A model generated the notes under the pieces. It did not search any database. It saw only the letters and a program-made list of their open reading frames with translations, and was not told where the DNA came from. From Clostridiales bacterium (GTDB lineage: Bacteria; Bacillota; Clostridia; Oscillospirales; Oscillospiraceae): 13,361 nt of DNA. The stretch's first letter is position 1; every line of letters begins with the position of its first letter. Below are positions 1 through 8,278 of the stretch, one piece after another. The position numbers and the translations under genes were made by a program. The stretch lies in contig VSNB01000070.1 in assembly GCA_009774055.1 (NCBI GenBank), forward strand, positions 1-13,361, read 5' to 3'.

Positions 1-172
1 ATTTTAGTGGGAAACGGGAGAATTCTTCTGTGTTGGAGGCACAAATCTGCATTTTAACAAATTGGGTTACATAACGCGGTTTTCCTCCAAAAGGTCCCAG
101 AAAATTCTTTTAGGCGGTACCGTTTCATGAAAAAATTCTCCGGAAATATGGCTATGCTTTTGAATGGTTTTG

Positions 173-181
173 TGGTAGAAT
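173..181 (+). promoter_or_regulatory. Candidate extended -10 promoter for the hydrolase gene
   Basis: TGG followed by TAGAAT (176-181) matches the extended -10 form TGnTATAAT with one mismatch in the hexamer. It would start transcription near 188 and leave a leader of about 36 bases before the ATG at 224. No good -35 hexamer lies 16-18 bases upstream, which an extended -10 can tolerate. The call rests only on this match. In the rest of 1-223 I recognise no gene or RNA. Confidence 0.35.
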
Positions 182-223
182 AAACTGGAAGTTGATAAAC
201 ACGAAAGAGCGGAGGATGTTCTC

Positions 224-1156
224 ATGGAAATCGTATCGGAATATTTCTTCCCTTCCAGCGAAGGAAAAACACTGGTCCACGTCAACCAATGGACGCCGGT
301 TGGACGGGAAATCATCGGCGTGGTGCAGATCGCCCACGGCGTGGCGGAGTATGGCGCGCGCTACGCGCCCTTTGCCCGTTTTTTGTGCGATCATGGCTTT
401 ACCGTTGTCGCCAACGACCACCTGGGCCACGGCCAGTCCATTATTGAGGGCTGCCCCATGGTGTACCTGGGAGAGAAGGACGGCTGGCGGCATGTGGTGG
501 ACGACATGGAGGAACTGCGCCGCCGCACTGCCAAGGCATTCCCTGGCAAGCCTTATTTCCTCTTCGGTCACTCCATGGGCTCCTTCCTGTCCCGCACCCA
601 CTTGATCCGCTATCCCGGCACATTGACCGGCTGTATCCTCTGCGGTACGGGGCACCAGTCCGCCGCCGTCATCGCCGGAGGAAAGCTGGTGGCGGACCAT
701 GAGATCAAGCGTCTGGGCAGGAAGGCGTACAGCGTCAGGGCAGACGACCTGGCCTTCGGCTCATATAACAAGGCGTTTGCCCCCGCCCGCACCCGCTTCG
801 ACTGGATTTCCGCCAGCGAGGCCAACGTGGACGCCTATATCGCCGATCCCCTCTGCGGCGGCGATACCACGCTGGGTTTGTTCCGGGACATGCTGGACGG
901 CCTCGGCTGCATCACCAAGCAGTCCAATATCAACAAGATGGACAAATCCCTGCCGGTGTTTTTCATTGCCGGCGACCAGGACCCGGTGGGCGGCATGGGC
1001 AAGGGTGTGGAGAAAGCCTGCGGCTGCTTTAAAAAGGCTGGTCTGAAGGACGTAAGCCTCAAGCTATACCACGGCCTGCGCCACGAAATTCTCAACGAGG
1101 CCAGCAGGCAGTACGTCTATAAAGATGTGCTGGATTGGCTGACGGCCCGTGTCTGA
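224..1156 (+). CDS. Alpha/beta hydrolase, monoglyceride lipase / lysophospholipase type
   Basis: This 310-aa protein is a serine hydrolase that probably cleaves ester bonds of acylglycerols or lysophospholipids in the cytoplasm; the true substrate is unknown. The oxyanion region AHGVAEYGARY (residues 38-48) and the lid-proximal DHLGHGQS (65-72) are typical of the Hydrolase_4 / monoglyceride lipase family. The nucleophile elbow GHSMG places Ser117, AGDQDPVG places the acid at Asp253, and the C-terminal GLRHEILNE places His287, so the triad is complete. Length is normal for the family. There is no signal peptide or membrane segment. The ATG has GGAGG at 211-215, eight bases upstream. The 3' end overlaps the opposing CmpB-like gene by 40 bp, and no terminator is visible between them. 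Confidence 0.92.
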   Translation: MEIVSEYFFPSSEGKTLVHVNQWTPVGREIIGVVQIAHGVAEYGARYAPFARFLCDHGFTVVANDHLGHGQSIIEGCPMVYLGEKDGWRHVVDDMEELRRRTAKAFPGKPYFLFGHSMGSFLSRTHLIRYPGTLTGCILCGTGHQSAAVIAGGKLVADHEIKRLGRKAYSVRADDLAFGSYNKAFAPARTRFDWISASEANVDAYIADPLCGGDTTLGLFRDMLDGLGCITKQSNINKMDKSLPVFFIAGDQDPVGGMGKGVEKACGCFKKAGLKDVSLKLYHGLRHEILNEASRQYVYKDVLDWLTARV

Positions 1157-1680
1157 GTGAGGACGGCTTCGACCGTCAGCAGCTCCGTATCTCTGTACCG
1201 CCGCAGGAGACTCCAGGAGAGGACGCAGTCCACTGCCAGGACCATCCACAGCAGAAAGACGGCCCAGCCCGGGACCCATCCGGCAAGCGCAACTGCCGCA
1301 GGCTGCACTAGCTTGACCGCGATGCCGGACAGCGCGCCCCAGATGACGGCGAACAAGGGGCATATTCGTCCGCCGATGTGACCGCGCATCAGTCGGTAGT
1401 CCCAGAACCATACCCCCAGGGCCTTGTCGTAGAAGAGATGGACCAGGTACTCCACGCCCGTGCATACCGCTCCGCCCAGGAGCGCAAGGGGGAGGAATCC
1501 GATGCCTGCTGGGGCCAGGGCCAGCAGGGTGGTCATGGCTAACCCGTAGACAGGGCACAGCGGCAGCAGCAGGAAGCACTTGCGCACCTGCCTGGGGGAG
1601 CGGAAGAGCCGGGCGTGGAGTTTTTCCAGGCCGTAGCCCAGGAAACTGTAGAAGAAAAACCAGACAAGCCATTGGGACAT
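1117..1680 (-). CDS. CmpB-like putative ABC-transporter permease family membrane protein (PF06541 type)
   Basis: This 187-aa integral membrane protein resembles the family annotated as putative ABC-transporter type IV / CmpB. Its biochemical role is not established, and no ATPase partner is nearby. Family-like blocks appear in order: YSFLGYGLEK (residues 11-20), CPVYGLAM (42-49), GVEYLVHLFYDKALGVWFWDY (75-95) and GRICPLFAVIWG (104-115). About four to five hydrophobic spans are visible, near 3-17, 37-58, 61-83, 105-125 and 136-157, followed by a short polar tail. The start at MSQWL is chosen because AAGGAG (1691-1696) sits ten bases upstream; the open frame continues upstream to 1989 but has no family similarity and runs through the glycosylase gene. 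It is divergent from the glycosylase and convergent with, and overlapping, the hydrolase. Confidence 0.85.
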   Translation of the reverse strand: MSQWLVWFFFYSFLGYGLEKLHARLFRSPRQVRKCFLLLPLCPVYGLAMTTLLALAPAGIGFLPLALLGGAVCTGVEYLVHLFYDKALGVWFWDYRLMRGHIGGRICPLFAVIWGALSGIAVKLVQPAAVALAGWVPGWAVFLLWMVLAVDCVLSWSLLRRYRDTELLTVEAVLTQTRAVSQSSTSL

Positions 1681-1749
1681 AAGAGGGACGCTCCTTTCCC
1701 GCGAACGCGCGAATACGGGTAGCATCCCCGTCCCGGTAAGGAATATTCG

Positions 1750-1754
1750 GGAGG
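1750..1754 (+). promoter_or_regulatory. Ribosome binding site that decides a TTG start
   Basis: GGAGG here lies exactly eight bases before TTG at 1763. The alternative GTG at 1754 overlaps the motif itself and would need the weaker AAGGA at 1738-1742, eleven bases upstream. Spacing therefore favours the TTG as start of the uracil-DNA glycosylase. Confidence 0.6.
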
Positions 1755-1762
1755 TGAAGAAC

Positions 1763-2347
1763 TTGCAGGACAGTTGGGAACAATTGGAGCGGGAGTGTCT
1801 GGACTGCCATGAGTGCGCTCTGTGCCAGACCAGGAAACATGTGGTTTTCGGCGTAGGGAATCCGCAGGCGGAGATCCTGCTGGTAGGAGAAGGTCCCGGG
1901 GCCAATGAGGACGAGCAGGGGATTCCCTTTGTAGGCCGCGCGGGGCAATTTTTGGATGATATGCTGGCCATTATCGGCCTGGACCGCACGAAGGTTTACA
2001 TTGCCAATATCGTGAAGTGCCGTCCCCCGGGGAACCGGGACCCGCTGAATGTGGAGCAGGATGCATGTATCGGATACCTGCGGCGGCAGATGGCGATGAT
2101 TCAGCCTAAGATATTGGTCTGTCTGGGCCGGATTGCGGCCATGCGGCTGATAAACGACAAATTTCGCATTACGAAGGAGCATGGAATCTGGTATGATGCC
2201 GGGGGGATACGAATGATGGCGATTTATCATCCATCAGCGCTGCTGAGGGACCCCTCCAAGAGGCCGGAGACGTTTAATGATTTGAAGGAGCTTCAAAGGG
2301 AGATTCGAAGGATCTGTGAGAGGACGGAGCTGACGAAGCCGTGGTAG
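1763..2347 (+). CDS. Uracil-DNA glycosylase, family 4 (iron-sulfur type)
   Basis: This 194-aa enzyme removes uracil from DNA as the first step of base excision repair. The four cysteines expected to hold the 4Fe-4S cluster of family-4 enzymes are present: CHEC (Cys15 and Cys18), Cys86 in VKCRPPGNR and Cys102 in DACIGY. Motif A is GEGPGANEDEQG (from residue 43), followed by PFVGRAGQ, and the second active-site motif is HPSALLR (from His156). Length matches the family. The start is taken as TTG because of the ideally placed GGAGG; a GTG start three codons upstream is the alternative and gives 197 aa. The N-terminus right after the start (WEQLERECLDC) fits the family's usual beginning. It lies alone on its strand, divergent from the membrane protein. 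Its stop sits six bases before the large palindromic element. Confidence 0.93.
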   Translation: MQDSWEQLERECLDCHECALCQTRKHVVFGVGNPQAEILLVGEGPGANEDEQGIPFVGRAGQFLDDMLAIIGLDRTKVYIANIVKCRPPGNRDPLNVEQDACIGYLRRQMAMIQPKILVCLGRIAAMRLINDKFRITKEHGIWYDAGGIRMMAIYHPSALLRDPSKRPETFNDLKELQREIRRICERTELTKPW

Positions 2348-2353
2348 ATTCTT

Positions 2354-2510
2354 GCCGCCGCTGCGCGGCGGCTCCGGCATAAATCTAATTTTAGATTTGC
2401 CCCTGCCGGGGCGGGGCCTTCTTTTCGCACGAGCGAAAAGAAGCAAAAGATCGCTTAGGAAACTACGTTTCCTAAGAACCTTCCTAAATTACGGGGGTTA
2501 TTTATTTACG
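2354..2510 (+). repeat. Left arm of the palindromic element: serial hairpins
   Basis: Five hairpins follow one another. GCCGCCGC/GCGGCGGC (2354-2372, loop TGC) is a perfect 8-bp stem. AAATCTAA/TTAGATTT (2381-2398) is a perfect AT-rich palindrome. GCCCC/GGGGC spans 2399-2412. CTTCTTTTCGC/GCGAAAAGAAG (2418-2443, loop ACGA) is a perfect 11-bp stem. CTTAGGAAAC/GTTTCCTAAG (2454-2476, loop TAC) is a perfect 10-bp stem. ATTACGGGGGTTATTTATTT then leads into the core. The first hairpins lie just after the glycosylase stop and might also end that transcript, but none is followed by a good T-run. Confidence 0.75.
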
Positions 2511-2744
2511 TTCCGACGTACTTTGTTTGTTCTGTTTTGATTCCTTCGTTAGTGCGCCGGACTTCTGCGTCTAACCACGAGCATGCTGTAGCGCCTACCG
2601 TCATACACGCTGAATCTCCCGGGGTTCTTTTCAGGAGCTTCCCCGTGTGAAACGGTAGGGGCTGCCGATGACGTCGTCGGATAGACGCTTCGCCCGATCC
2701 ATGGGAGCTGGCCCGGTTTAGACCGGACGGACTGCAGTGGAAGC
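2511..2744. repeat. Core of the palindromic element, a possible structured RNA
   Basis: Nested complementary segments suggest a branched fold: GCGTCTA with TAGACGC (2567-2573/2682-2688), CCTACCGT with ACGGTAGG (2594-2601/2652-2659), ACACG with CGTGT (2605-2609/2644-2648), and CTGAA with TTCAG (2610-2614/2630-2634). Side hairpins are CCGA/TCGG (2665-2680) and CCGGT/ACCGG with loop TTAG (2713-2726). I do not recognise it as a named RNA family. Whether it is transcribed is unknown. Confidence 0.45.
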
Positions 2745-2897
2745 GCAAAAACAAAACACCCCCGTAATAAATAAGGAATTCTTAAACCGTAGGTTTAAGC
2801 ACGTTTTTGCCTACTCTTGGTGTGGGCCAAAAGTAGGCGAGAAGCCCCCGGGCCGATTCAAGAAGGAATTACCCCTTGCCGCTCCGAAGGGGCGGCA
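2745..2897 (-). repeat. Right arm of the palindromic element: mirrored hairpins
   Basis: Read on the minus strand, this arm repeats the left arm's order with different bases. From the outside in: TGCCGC/GCGGCA (2877-2897), an AT-rich ATTC/GAAT hairpin (near 2856-2869), CGGGGGCTTC (2841-2850, against CGGGGCCTTC at 2412-2421 on the left), GCCTACT/AGTAGGC with an inner TTGG/CCAA (2809-2838), CTTAAACC/GGTTTAAG with loop GTA (2781-2799), then the ATTACGGGGGT block. The TAC loop of the left hairpin reappears here as GTA, which is TAC when read in the arm's own orientation. DUF1846 starts 33 bases beyond its outer edge. Confidence 0.72.
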
Positions 2898-2929
2898 GAG
2901 ATAGATGAATAAGTGAGGGAGAAAAGTCT

Positions 2930-4414
2930 ATGTTTACGATGGGGTTCGACAATCAGAAGTACATTGAGACGCAATCTACCCGCATCCGGGAGCGGATCAA
3001 CCAGTTCGGCGGAAAACTCTACCTGGAATTCGGGGGAAAGCTCTTCGACGACTACCACGCCTCCCGGGTCCTGCCCGGCTTCGAGCCGGACAGCAAAATC
3101 CGCATGCTCCAGCAGCTGCGGGAGGATGTGGAGATTGTCGTGGCGATCAGCGCCGGCGACATTGAGAAAAACAAGGTCCGGGGGGATCTGGGCATCCCCT
3201 ATGAGGAGGACGTCCTCCGGCTCATCGACGTGTTTCGGGGAATGGAGCTCTACGTGGGCAGCGTTGTGGTTACCCAATACAGCGGCCAGCCTGCCGCAGA
3301 CGCCTTTCTGAAACGCCTGCACGCCCTTGGCGTACAGACCTACCGCCACTACCCCATCGCCGGATACCCCCACAACGTGGACCTTATCGTCAGCGGCGAG
3401 GGGTATGGCCGCAACGACTACATTGAGACAACCCGCCCACTGGTGGTGGTCACCGCCCCGGGGCCCGGCAGCGGGAAAATGGCAACCTGCCTCAGCCAGC
3501 TCTACCATGAGCACTGCCGGGGCCGGATGGCCGGGTATGCCAAATTCGAGACATTTCCTGTCTGGAACCTTCCCTTGGACCACCCGGTGAACCTGGCCTA
3601 TGAGGCGGCTACCGCCGACCTCAACGACGTGAACATGATCGACCCCTTCCACCTGGCCGCCTACGGCGTTACCACGGTGAACTACAACCGGGACGTGGAG
3701 GTATTCCCTGTCCTGCGAACCATTTTTGAGTCCATTCTGGGCCAGTGCCCCTACCAGTCCCCCACGGATATGGGGGTCAACATGGTGGGCAAGTGCATCG
3801 TGGACGACGAGGTCTGCCGGCAGGCGTCCCACATGGAGATCCTGCGCCGGTACTACACCGCCCTCACAGGAAAACTCCGGGGCACCGTGGACAAGGACGT
3901 GGTGTTCAAGCTGGAAATGCTGATGAAACGCTCCGGCGTGACTCCCGCCATCTTCCCCGCCGTGGCTGCCGCCCTGGAGAAGGAGGAATCTACCGGGGCC
4001 CCCGCCGGGGCCATGGTCCTGCCGGACGGCCGGGTCATCACCGGCAAGACCAGCGACCAGATCGGAGCCTCTGCCGCCCTGCTGCTTAACGCTTTGAAGG
4101 CCCTGGGGGGCATCGACCAGGAGCTGGACCTTATTTCCACCCAGGTGCTGGAGCCTATCTGCCGGCTGAAAATAGACAGCCTGGGCAACAAGAATCCCCG
4201 GCTTCACAGCGACGAGGTGCTCATCGCCCTGTGCGTCAGCGCGCTGACCAACCCCATCGCCGCTCTGGCCCAGAAGCAGCTGTCCAGGCTGAAGGGCTGC
4301 GGGGCTCATTTTACGGTGGTGCTCAGCGATGTGGATGAGAATCTGTACAAGCGCCTGGGGATGCATGTGAGCTATGAGGCCAAGTACGAGCGGCAGAGGC
4401 TGTACTACAAGTAA
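2930..4414 (+). CDS. DUF1846 (UPF0371) family protein
   Basis: This 494-aa cytoplasmic protein is a full-length member of the DUF1846 / UPF0371 family, whose biochemical role is not established as far as I know. The N-terminus GFDNQKYIETQ... and the block QFGGKLYLEFGGKLFDDYHA (residues 25-44) are hallmark family sequence. A P-loop-like segment APGPGSGK (176-183) follows a hydrophobic strand LVVVT, as in nucleotide-binding folds, and is followed by the family-type MATCLSQLYHE. Other conserved-looking blocks are FPVWNLPLDHPVN (209-221), DVNMIDPFHL (233-242) and YQSPTDMGVNMVG (275-287). GAGGGAG (2915-2921) precedes the ATG by eight bases; an ATG three codons downstream (MGFDNQ) is possible. It heads the five-gene run. 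No clear promoter was found in the 33 bases between it and the palindromic element. Confidence 0.95.
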   Translation: MFTMGFDNQKYIETQSTRIRERINQFGGKLYLEFGGKLFDDYHASRVLPGFEPDSKIRMLQQLREDVEIVVAISAGDIEKNKVRGDLGIPYEEDVLRLIDVFRGMELYVGSVVVTQYSGQPAADAFLKRLHALGVQTYRHYPIAGYPHNVDLIVSGEGYGRNDYIETTRPLVVVTAPGPGSGKMATCLSQLYHEHCRGRMAGYAKFETFPVWNLPLDHPVNLAYEAATADLNDVNMIDPFHLAAYGVTTVNYNRDVEVFPVLRTIFESILGQCPYQSPTDMGVNMVGKCIVDDEVCRQASHMEILRRYYTALTGKLRGTVDKDVVFKLEMLMKRSGVTPAIFPAVAAALEKEESTGAPAGAMVLPDGRVITGKTSDQIGASAALLLNALKALGGIDQELDLISTQVLEPICRLKIDSLGNKNPRLHSDEVLIALCVSALTNPIAALAQKQLSRLKGCGAHFTVVLSDVDENLYKRLGMHVSYEAKYERQRLYYK

Positions 4415-4428
4415 TCAGGAGGAACGTT

Positions 4429-5004
4429 ATGACAACAATCTACTTTGTCCGCCACGCCCAGTCCGACTATCGCAGCGGGTCCGACCGGGAGCGGGGACTC
4501 ACCGCCGAGGCCATGGAGGACTGCAGGGTGGTCTTGGACTTCCTCAGGGACAAGCCTGTGGATGCCTTCTGGTGCAGTCCCTACCGCCGCAGTCTGGACA
4601 CCATACGGGCGGCGGCGGAGCATTTCGACATGACCATCCATACCGACGAGCGCCTGCGGGAGCGGGAGGCCGTCCCCGGCGGCAACGTCCGGGAGCTGTT
4701 CCGGAGGCGTTGGGCGGACTTCGACTGGCATGAGCCCGGCGGGGAGAGCCTGCGTTCCGTACAGGAGCGGAATATTGCCGCCCTGACGGACATCCTGACG
4801 GCGGAGCGGGACAGGACGGTGGTCATCGGTACCCACGGCACCGCCCTCAGCACCATTTTGAACTATTACGATCCCTCCTGGAACTGCGACAGCTTCCTGC
4901 GGATCATCGACTGGATGCCCTTTGTGGTGGAGCTGGATTTTGACGGGACGCGGTACCTCTCCAGGACGGAGCACGTCCATGTGGAGAAGATTTTCAAGGA
5001 ATAG
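4429..5004 (+). CDS. Histidine phosphatase superfamily protein (phosphoglycerate-mutase-like)
   Basis: This 191-aa cytoplasmic enzyme probably removes phosphate from a small molecule; the substrate cannot be told from sequence. The catalytic signature is FVRHAQSD, with Arg8 and the nucleophile His9. Arg54 lies in CSPYRRS (49-55), a glutamate in LRERE (76-80) is the likely proton donor region, and the second active-site histidine is His136 in GTHGT. Length is typical of the short phosphatase branch rather than of glycolytic mutases, and the QS after RHA also fits that branch. The ATG has AGGAGG at 4417-4422. The gap to the DUF1846 stop is 14 bp and to the next gene 8 bp, so co-transcription is likely. 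It is not cobC- or gpm-specific by context. Confidence 0.92.
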   Translation: MTTIYFVRHAQSDYRSGSDRERGLTAEAMEDCRVVLDFLRDKPVDAFWCSPYRRSLDTIRAAAEHFDMTIHTDERLREREAVPGGNVRELFRRRWADFDWHEPGGESLRSVQERNIAALTDILTAERDRTVVIGTHGTALSTILNYYDPSWNCDSFLRIIDWMPFVVELDFDGTRYLSRTEHVHVEKIFKE

Positions 5005-5012
5005 GAGACAAT

Positions 5013-5558
5013 ATGAAGGTTTTAGTTGTCATCGACATGCAGAACGATTTTATCGATGGCTCCCTGGGCACGCCCGAGGCCGTGGAGATCGTGCCCAACG
5101 TGGTGGAGAAGATCCGCGCCTGGGACGGCCTGGTCTATGCCACACAGGACACCCACTTCGCCAACTACCTGGACACACAGGAGGGCCGCATCCTGCCGGT
5201 TCCCCACTGCATCCAGGGTACCGACGGATGGAAGCTGGAGCCCTCCGTCCGGCAGGCCCTGGCGGACGGCGCGGCGCAAAACGAGAGCGTCCTGTACATC
5301 ACCAAGGCCACCTTCGGAAGCCGGGACCTGGCCGAGATACTGGAGAAGCGGCACAGGGAGGAGCCCATTGAGGAGATCGTGCTCGTCGGCCTGTGTACGG
5401 ACATCTGCGTCATTTCCAATGCGCTGGTGCTCAAGGCGTTCCTGCCGGACGTGCCTGTCTGCGTGGACGCGGCCTGCTGTGCCGGGGTGTACCCTCAGAG
5501 CCATCTGAACGCCCTGGAGGCCATGAAAATGTGCCACATCAAGATTTGCAACGAGTAA
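5013..5558 (+). CDS. Isochorismatase-fold cysteine hydrolase, probably nicotinamidase
   Basis: This 181-aa protein belongs to the isochorismatase-like cysteine hydrolases, which cleave amides such as nicotinamide to nicotinate in NAD salvage. The triad is visible: Asp8 in VIDMQNDF, Lys98 in YITKATFGS and Cys132 in CTDICVISN. A metal site of nicotinamidase type is suggested by Asp46 and His48 in TQDTH and His65 in VPHCIQGTDGW; that last block is characteristic of nicotinamidases rather than isochorismatases. Length is near that of small Firmicute nicotinamidases. AGGAG (5003-5007) overlaps the stop region of the preceding gene, with an 8-bp gap. Twelve bases separate it from tex. Nicotinamidase is the best guess, but related amidases share the fold. 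Confidence 0.9.
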   Translation: MKVLVVIDMQNDFIDGSLGTPEAVEIVPNVVEKIRAWDGLVYATQDTHFANYLDTQEGRILPVPHCIQGTDGWKLEPSVRQALADGAAQNESVLYITKATFGSRDLAEILEKRHREEPIEEIVLVGLCTDICVISNALVLKAFLPDVPVCVDAACCAGVYPQSHLNALEAMKMCHIKICNE

Positions 5559-5570
5559 GGAAGGATACTC

Positions 5571-7727
<2,157 letters not shown>

Positions 7728-7749
7728 CGGAAGAGGGAGGGACGGCAGT

Positions 7750-8151
7750 ATGAAACGGAACATGGGACGGAAGCTGGGGTTCCTGCTTCTCCTGCTCTTT
7801 GCGGCGTGTCTCTGGACCGCCTGCGGCGAGAAGGATACTCCGGAGAGCAATCAGACTGGGGATTATTCCGGACGGTATACTGACAAACAGGGGACCGGCG
7901 ATGTTTACAGCGAGCTGGAGCTGCGCCGGAACGAGGATGGAACCTATGCCGTTACGGTGGGCATTTACCGGGTAACAACCCTGGAGGGAACGGCGGACGG
8001 CGCGCTGCATTTTGTCAGCGACGCGGCCTCCGGTCCGGCAGTGGAGGGAACGATCTCCATCGACGGAGGCAAGGCGGAAATGACCATCACGGCATCGGAT
8101 TTTCCGGAGATTCCGGCGGGGACGGTGTATCAGTTCCCGGATGGGGAGTAG
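7750..8151 (+). CDS. Small putative lipoprotein
   Basis: This 133-aa protein is probably exported and lipid-anchored to the outer face of the membrane. The N-terminus MKRNMGRK is basic, residues 9-19 are hydrophobic (LGFLLLLLFAA), and LWTACGEKD offers a lipobox-like Cys25; Cys20 (LFAAC) is the alternative. The tryptophan at -3 from Cys25 is not the classical leucine, so the exact processing site is uncertain. The mature part is a short polar, beta-rich domain (GDYSGRYTDKQGTGDVYSE through VEGTISIDGGKAEMTITASDF). I do not recognise its family. The ATG has GAGGGAGGG about nine bases upstream and starts 22 bases after tex, so it is likely the last gene of the operon; a hairpin terminator begins six bases after the stop. 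Confidence 0.8.
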   Translation: MKRNMGRKLGFLLLLLFAACLWTACGEKDTPESNQTGDYSGRYTDKQGTGDVYSELELRRNEDGTYAVTVGIYRVTTLEGTADGALHFVSDAASGPAVEGTISIDGGKAEMTITASDFPEIPAGTVYQFPDGE

Positions 8152-8156
8152 ACGGA

Positions 8157-8198
8157 CCGGGAGGGAGGGGCTGGACGGCCTCTCCCTCCCGGTTTGCT
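8157..8198 (+). terminator. Operon terminator after the lipoprotein gene
   Basis: CCGGGAGGGAG (8157-8167) pairs perfectly with CTCCCTCCCGG (8182-8192). The stem continues inward through GGGC/GCCT (one G-T pair) to about 15 bp around loop TGGACG. The following TTTGCTT is a short, interrupted T-run, so this is a plausible but imperfect intrinsic terminator. Confidence 0.75.
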
Positions 8199-8216
8199 TA
8201 TGGAAAATTGTACAGT

Positions 8217-8240
8217 TTGCCGTTGCACGGTCTACGGCAA
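8217..8240 (+). other. First hairpin in the leader of the tail-fibre-like gene
   Basis: TTGCCGT (8217-8223) pairs with ACGGCAA (8234-8240) around a ten-base loop, followed by CTTTTG. Together with the next hairpin it sits between the operon terminator and the ribosome site at 8298. Its role is unknown. It may be part of a leader RNA, or double-stranded DNA used as a protein-binding site. Confidence 0.5.
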
Positions 8241-8248
8241 CTTTTGGG

Positions 8249-8278
8249 CCGGTACACACCAGTGTGTACCGGATTTTT
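8249..8278 (+). terminator. Terminator-like hairpin upstream of the tail-fibre-like gene
   Basis: CCGGTACACA (8249-8258) and TGTGTACCGG (8263-8272) form a perfect 10-bp stem with loop CCAG, followed by ATTTTT. This is the form of an intrinsic terminator, yet it lies only about 25 bases before the next gene's ribosome site. It either finishes off read-through from the operon, or attenuates the downstream gene if the promoter lies upstream. I found no strong promoter between it and the ATG. Confidence 0.6.

Larger units (their letters stand above)
2353..2898. repeat. Large palindromic, hairpin-rich intergenic element (MITE-like or structured RNA)
   Basis: The gene-free gap between the glycosylase and the DUF1846 gene is almost filled by one imperfect palindrome centred near 2627. 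The clearest mirrored pair is ATTACGGGGGT (2488-2498) and ACCCCCGTAAT (2758-2768). Inside it, GCGTCTA (2567-2573) mirrors TAGACGC (2682-2688), CCTACCGT (2594-2601) mirrors ACGGTAGG (2652-2659), and ACACG (2605-2609) mirrors CGTGT (2644-2648); all share nearly the same centre. Outside it, the arms hold matching sets of small hairpins. TAGAT occurs just outside both ends (2345-2349, 2902-2906) and could be a target-site duplication, or chance. I see no convincing gene in it; small open frames of 60-82 codons cross hairpins and lack ribosome sites. No transposase is nearby, so mobility would be in trans. Confidence 0.7.

Noticed and set aside
160..181. TTGAAT (160-165) as -35 partner of TAGAAT (176-181)
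   Set aside because: The spacer is only 10 bases, far from the 16-18 needed, so only the extended -10 reading was kept.
1701..1762. LexA-type operator or clear promoter between the divergent CmpB-like and glycosylase genes
   Set aside because: CGCGAACGCGCGAATAC resembles a CGAAC-type half site, but the second half (GTTCG at the right spacing) is missing. No good -10/-35 pair was found.
1064..2230. 388-codon minus-strand frame covering the CmpB-like and glycosylase region
   Set aside because: It overlaps two supported genes in other frames and has no family similarity. The real minus-strand gene is 1117-1680.
2352..2540. Small plus-strand ORF of 62 codons (MPPLRGG...) in the intergenic gap
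   Set aside because: It runs through the left-arm hairpins, lacks a ribosome site, and its composition follows the palindromes. Such frames arise from the repeat itself.
2506..2754. Small minus-strand ORF of 82 codons in the palindrome core
   Set aside because: No ribosome site or recognisable product; it lies within paired segments of the structured core.
2348..2929. CRISPR array or tRNA cluster suggested by the many short repeats
   Set aside because: The repeats are inverted hairpin pairs around one centre, not evenly spaced direct repeats with spacers, and no tRNA cloverleaf with TTC loop and CCA-end geometry was seen.
2858..4366. 502-codon minus-strand frame opposite DUF1846
   Set aside because: Antisense shadow of a gene with strong family similarity; no domain or start context.
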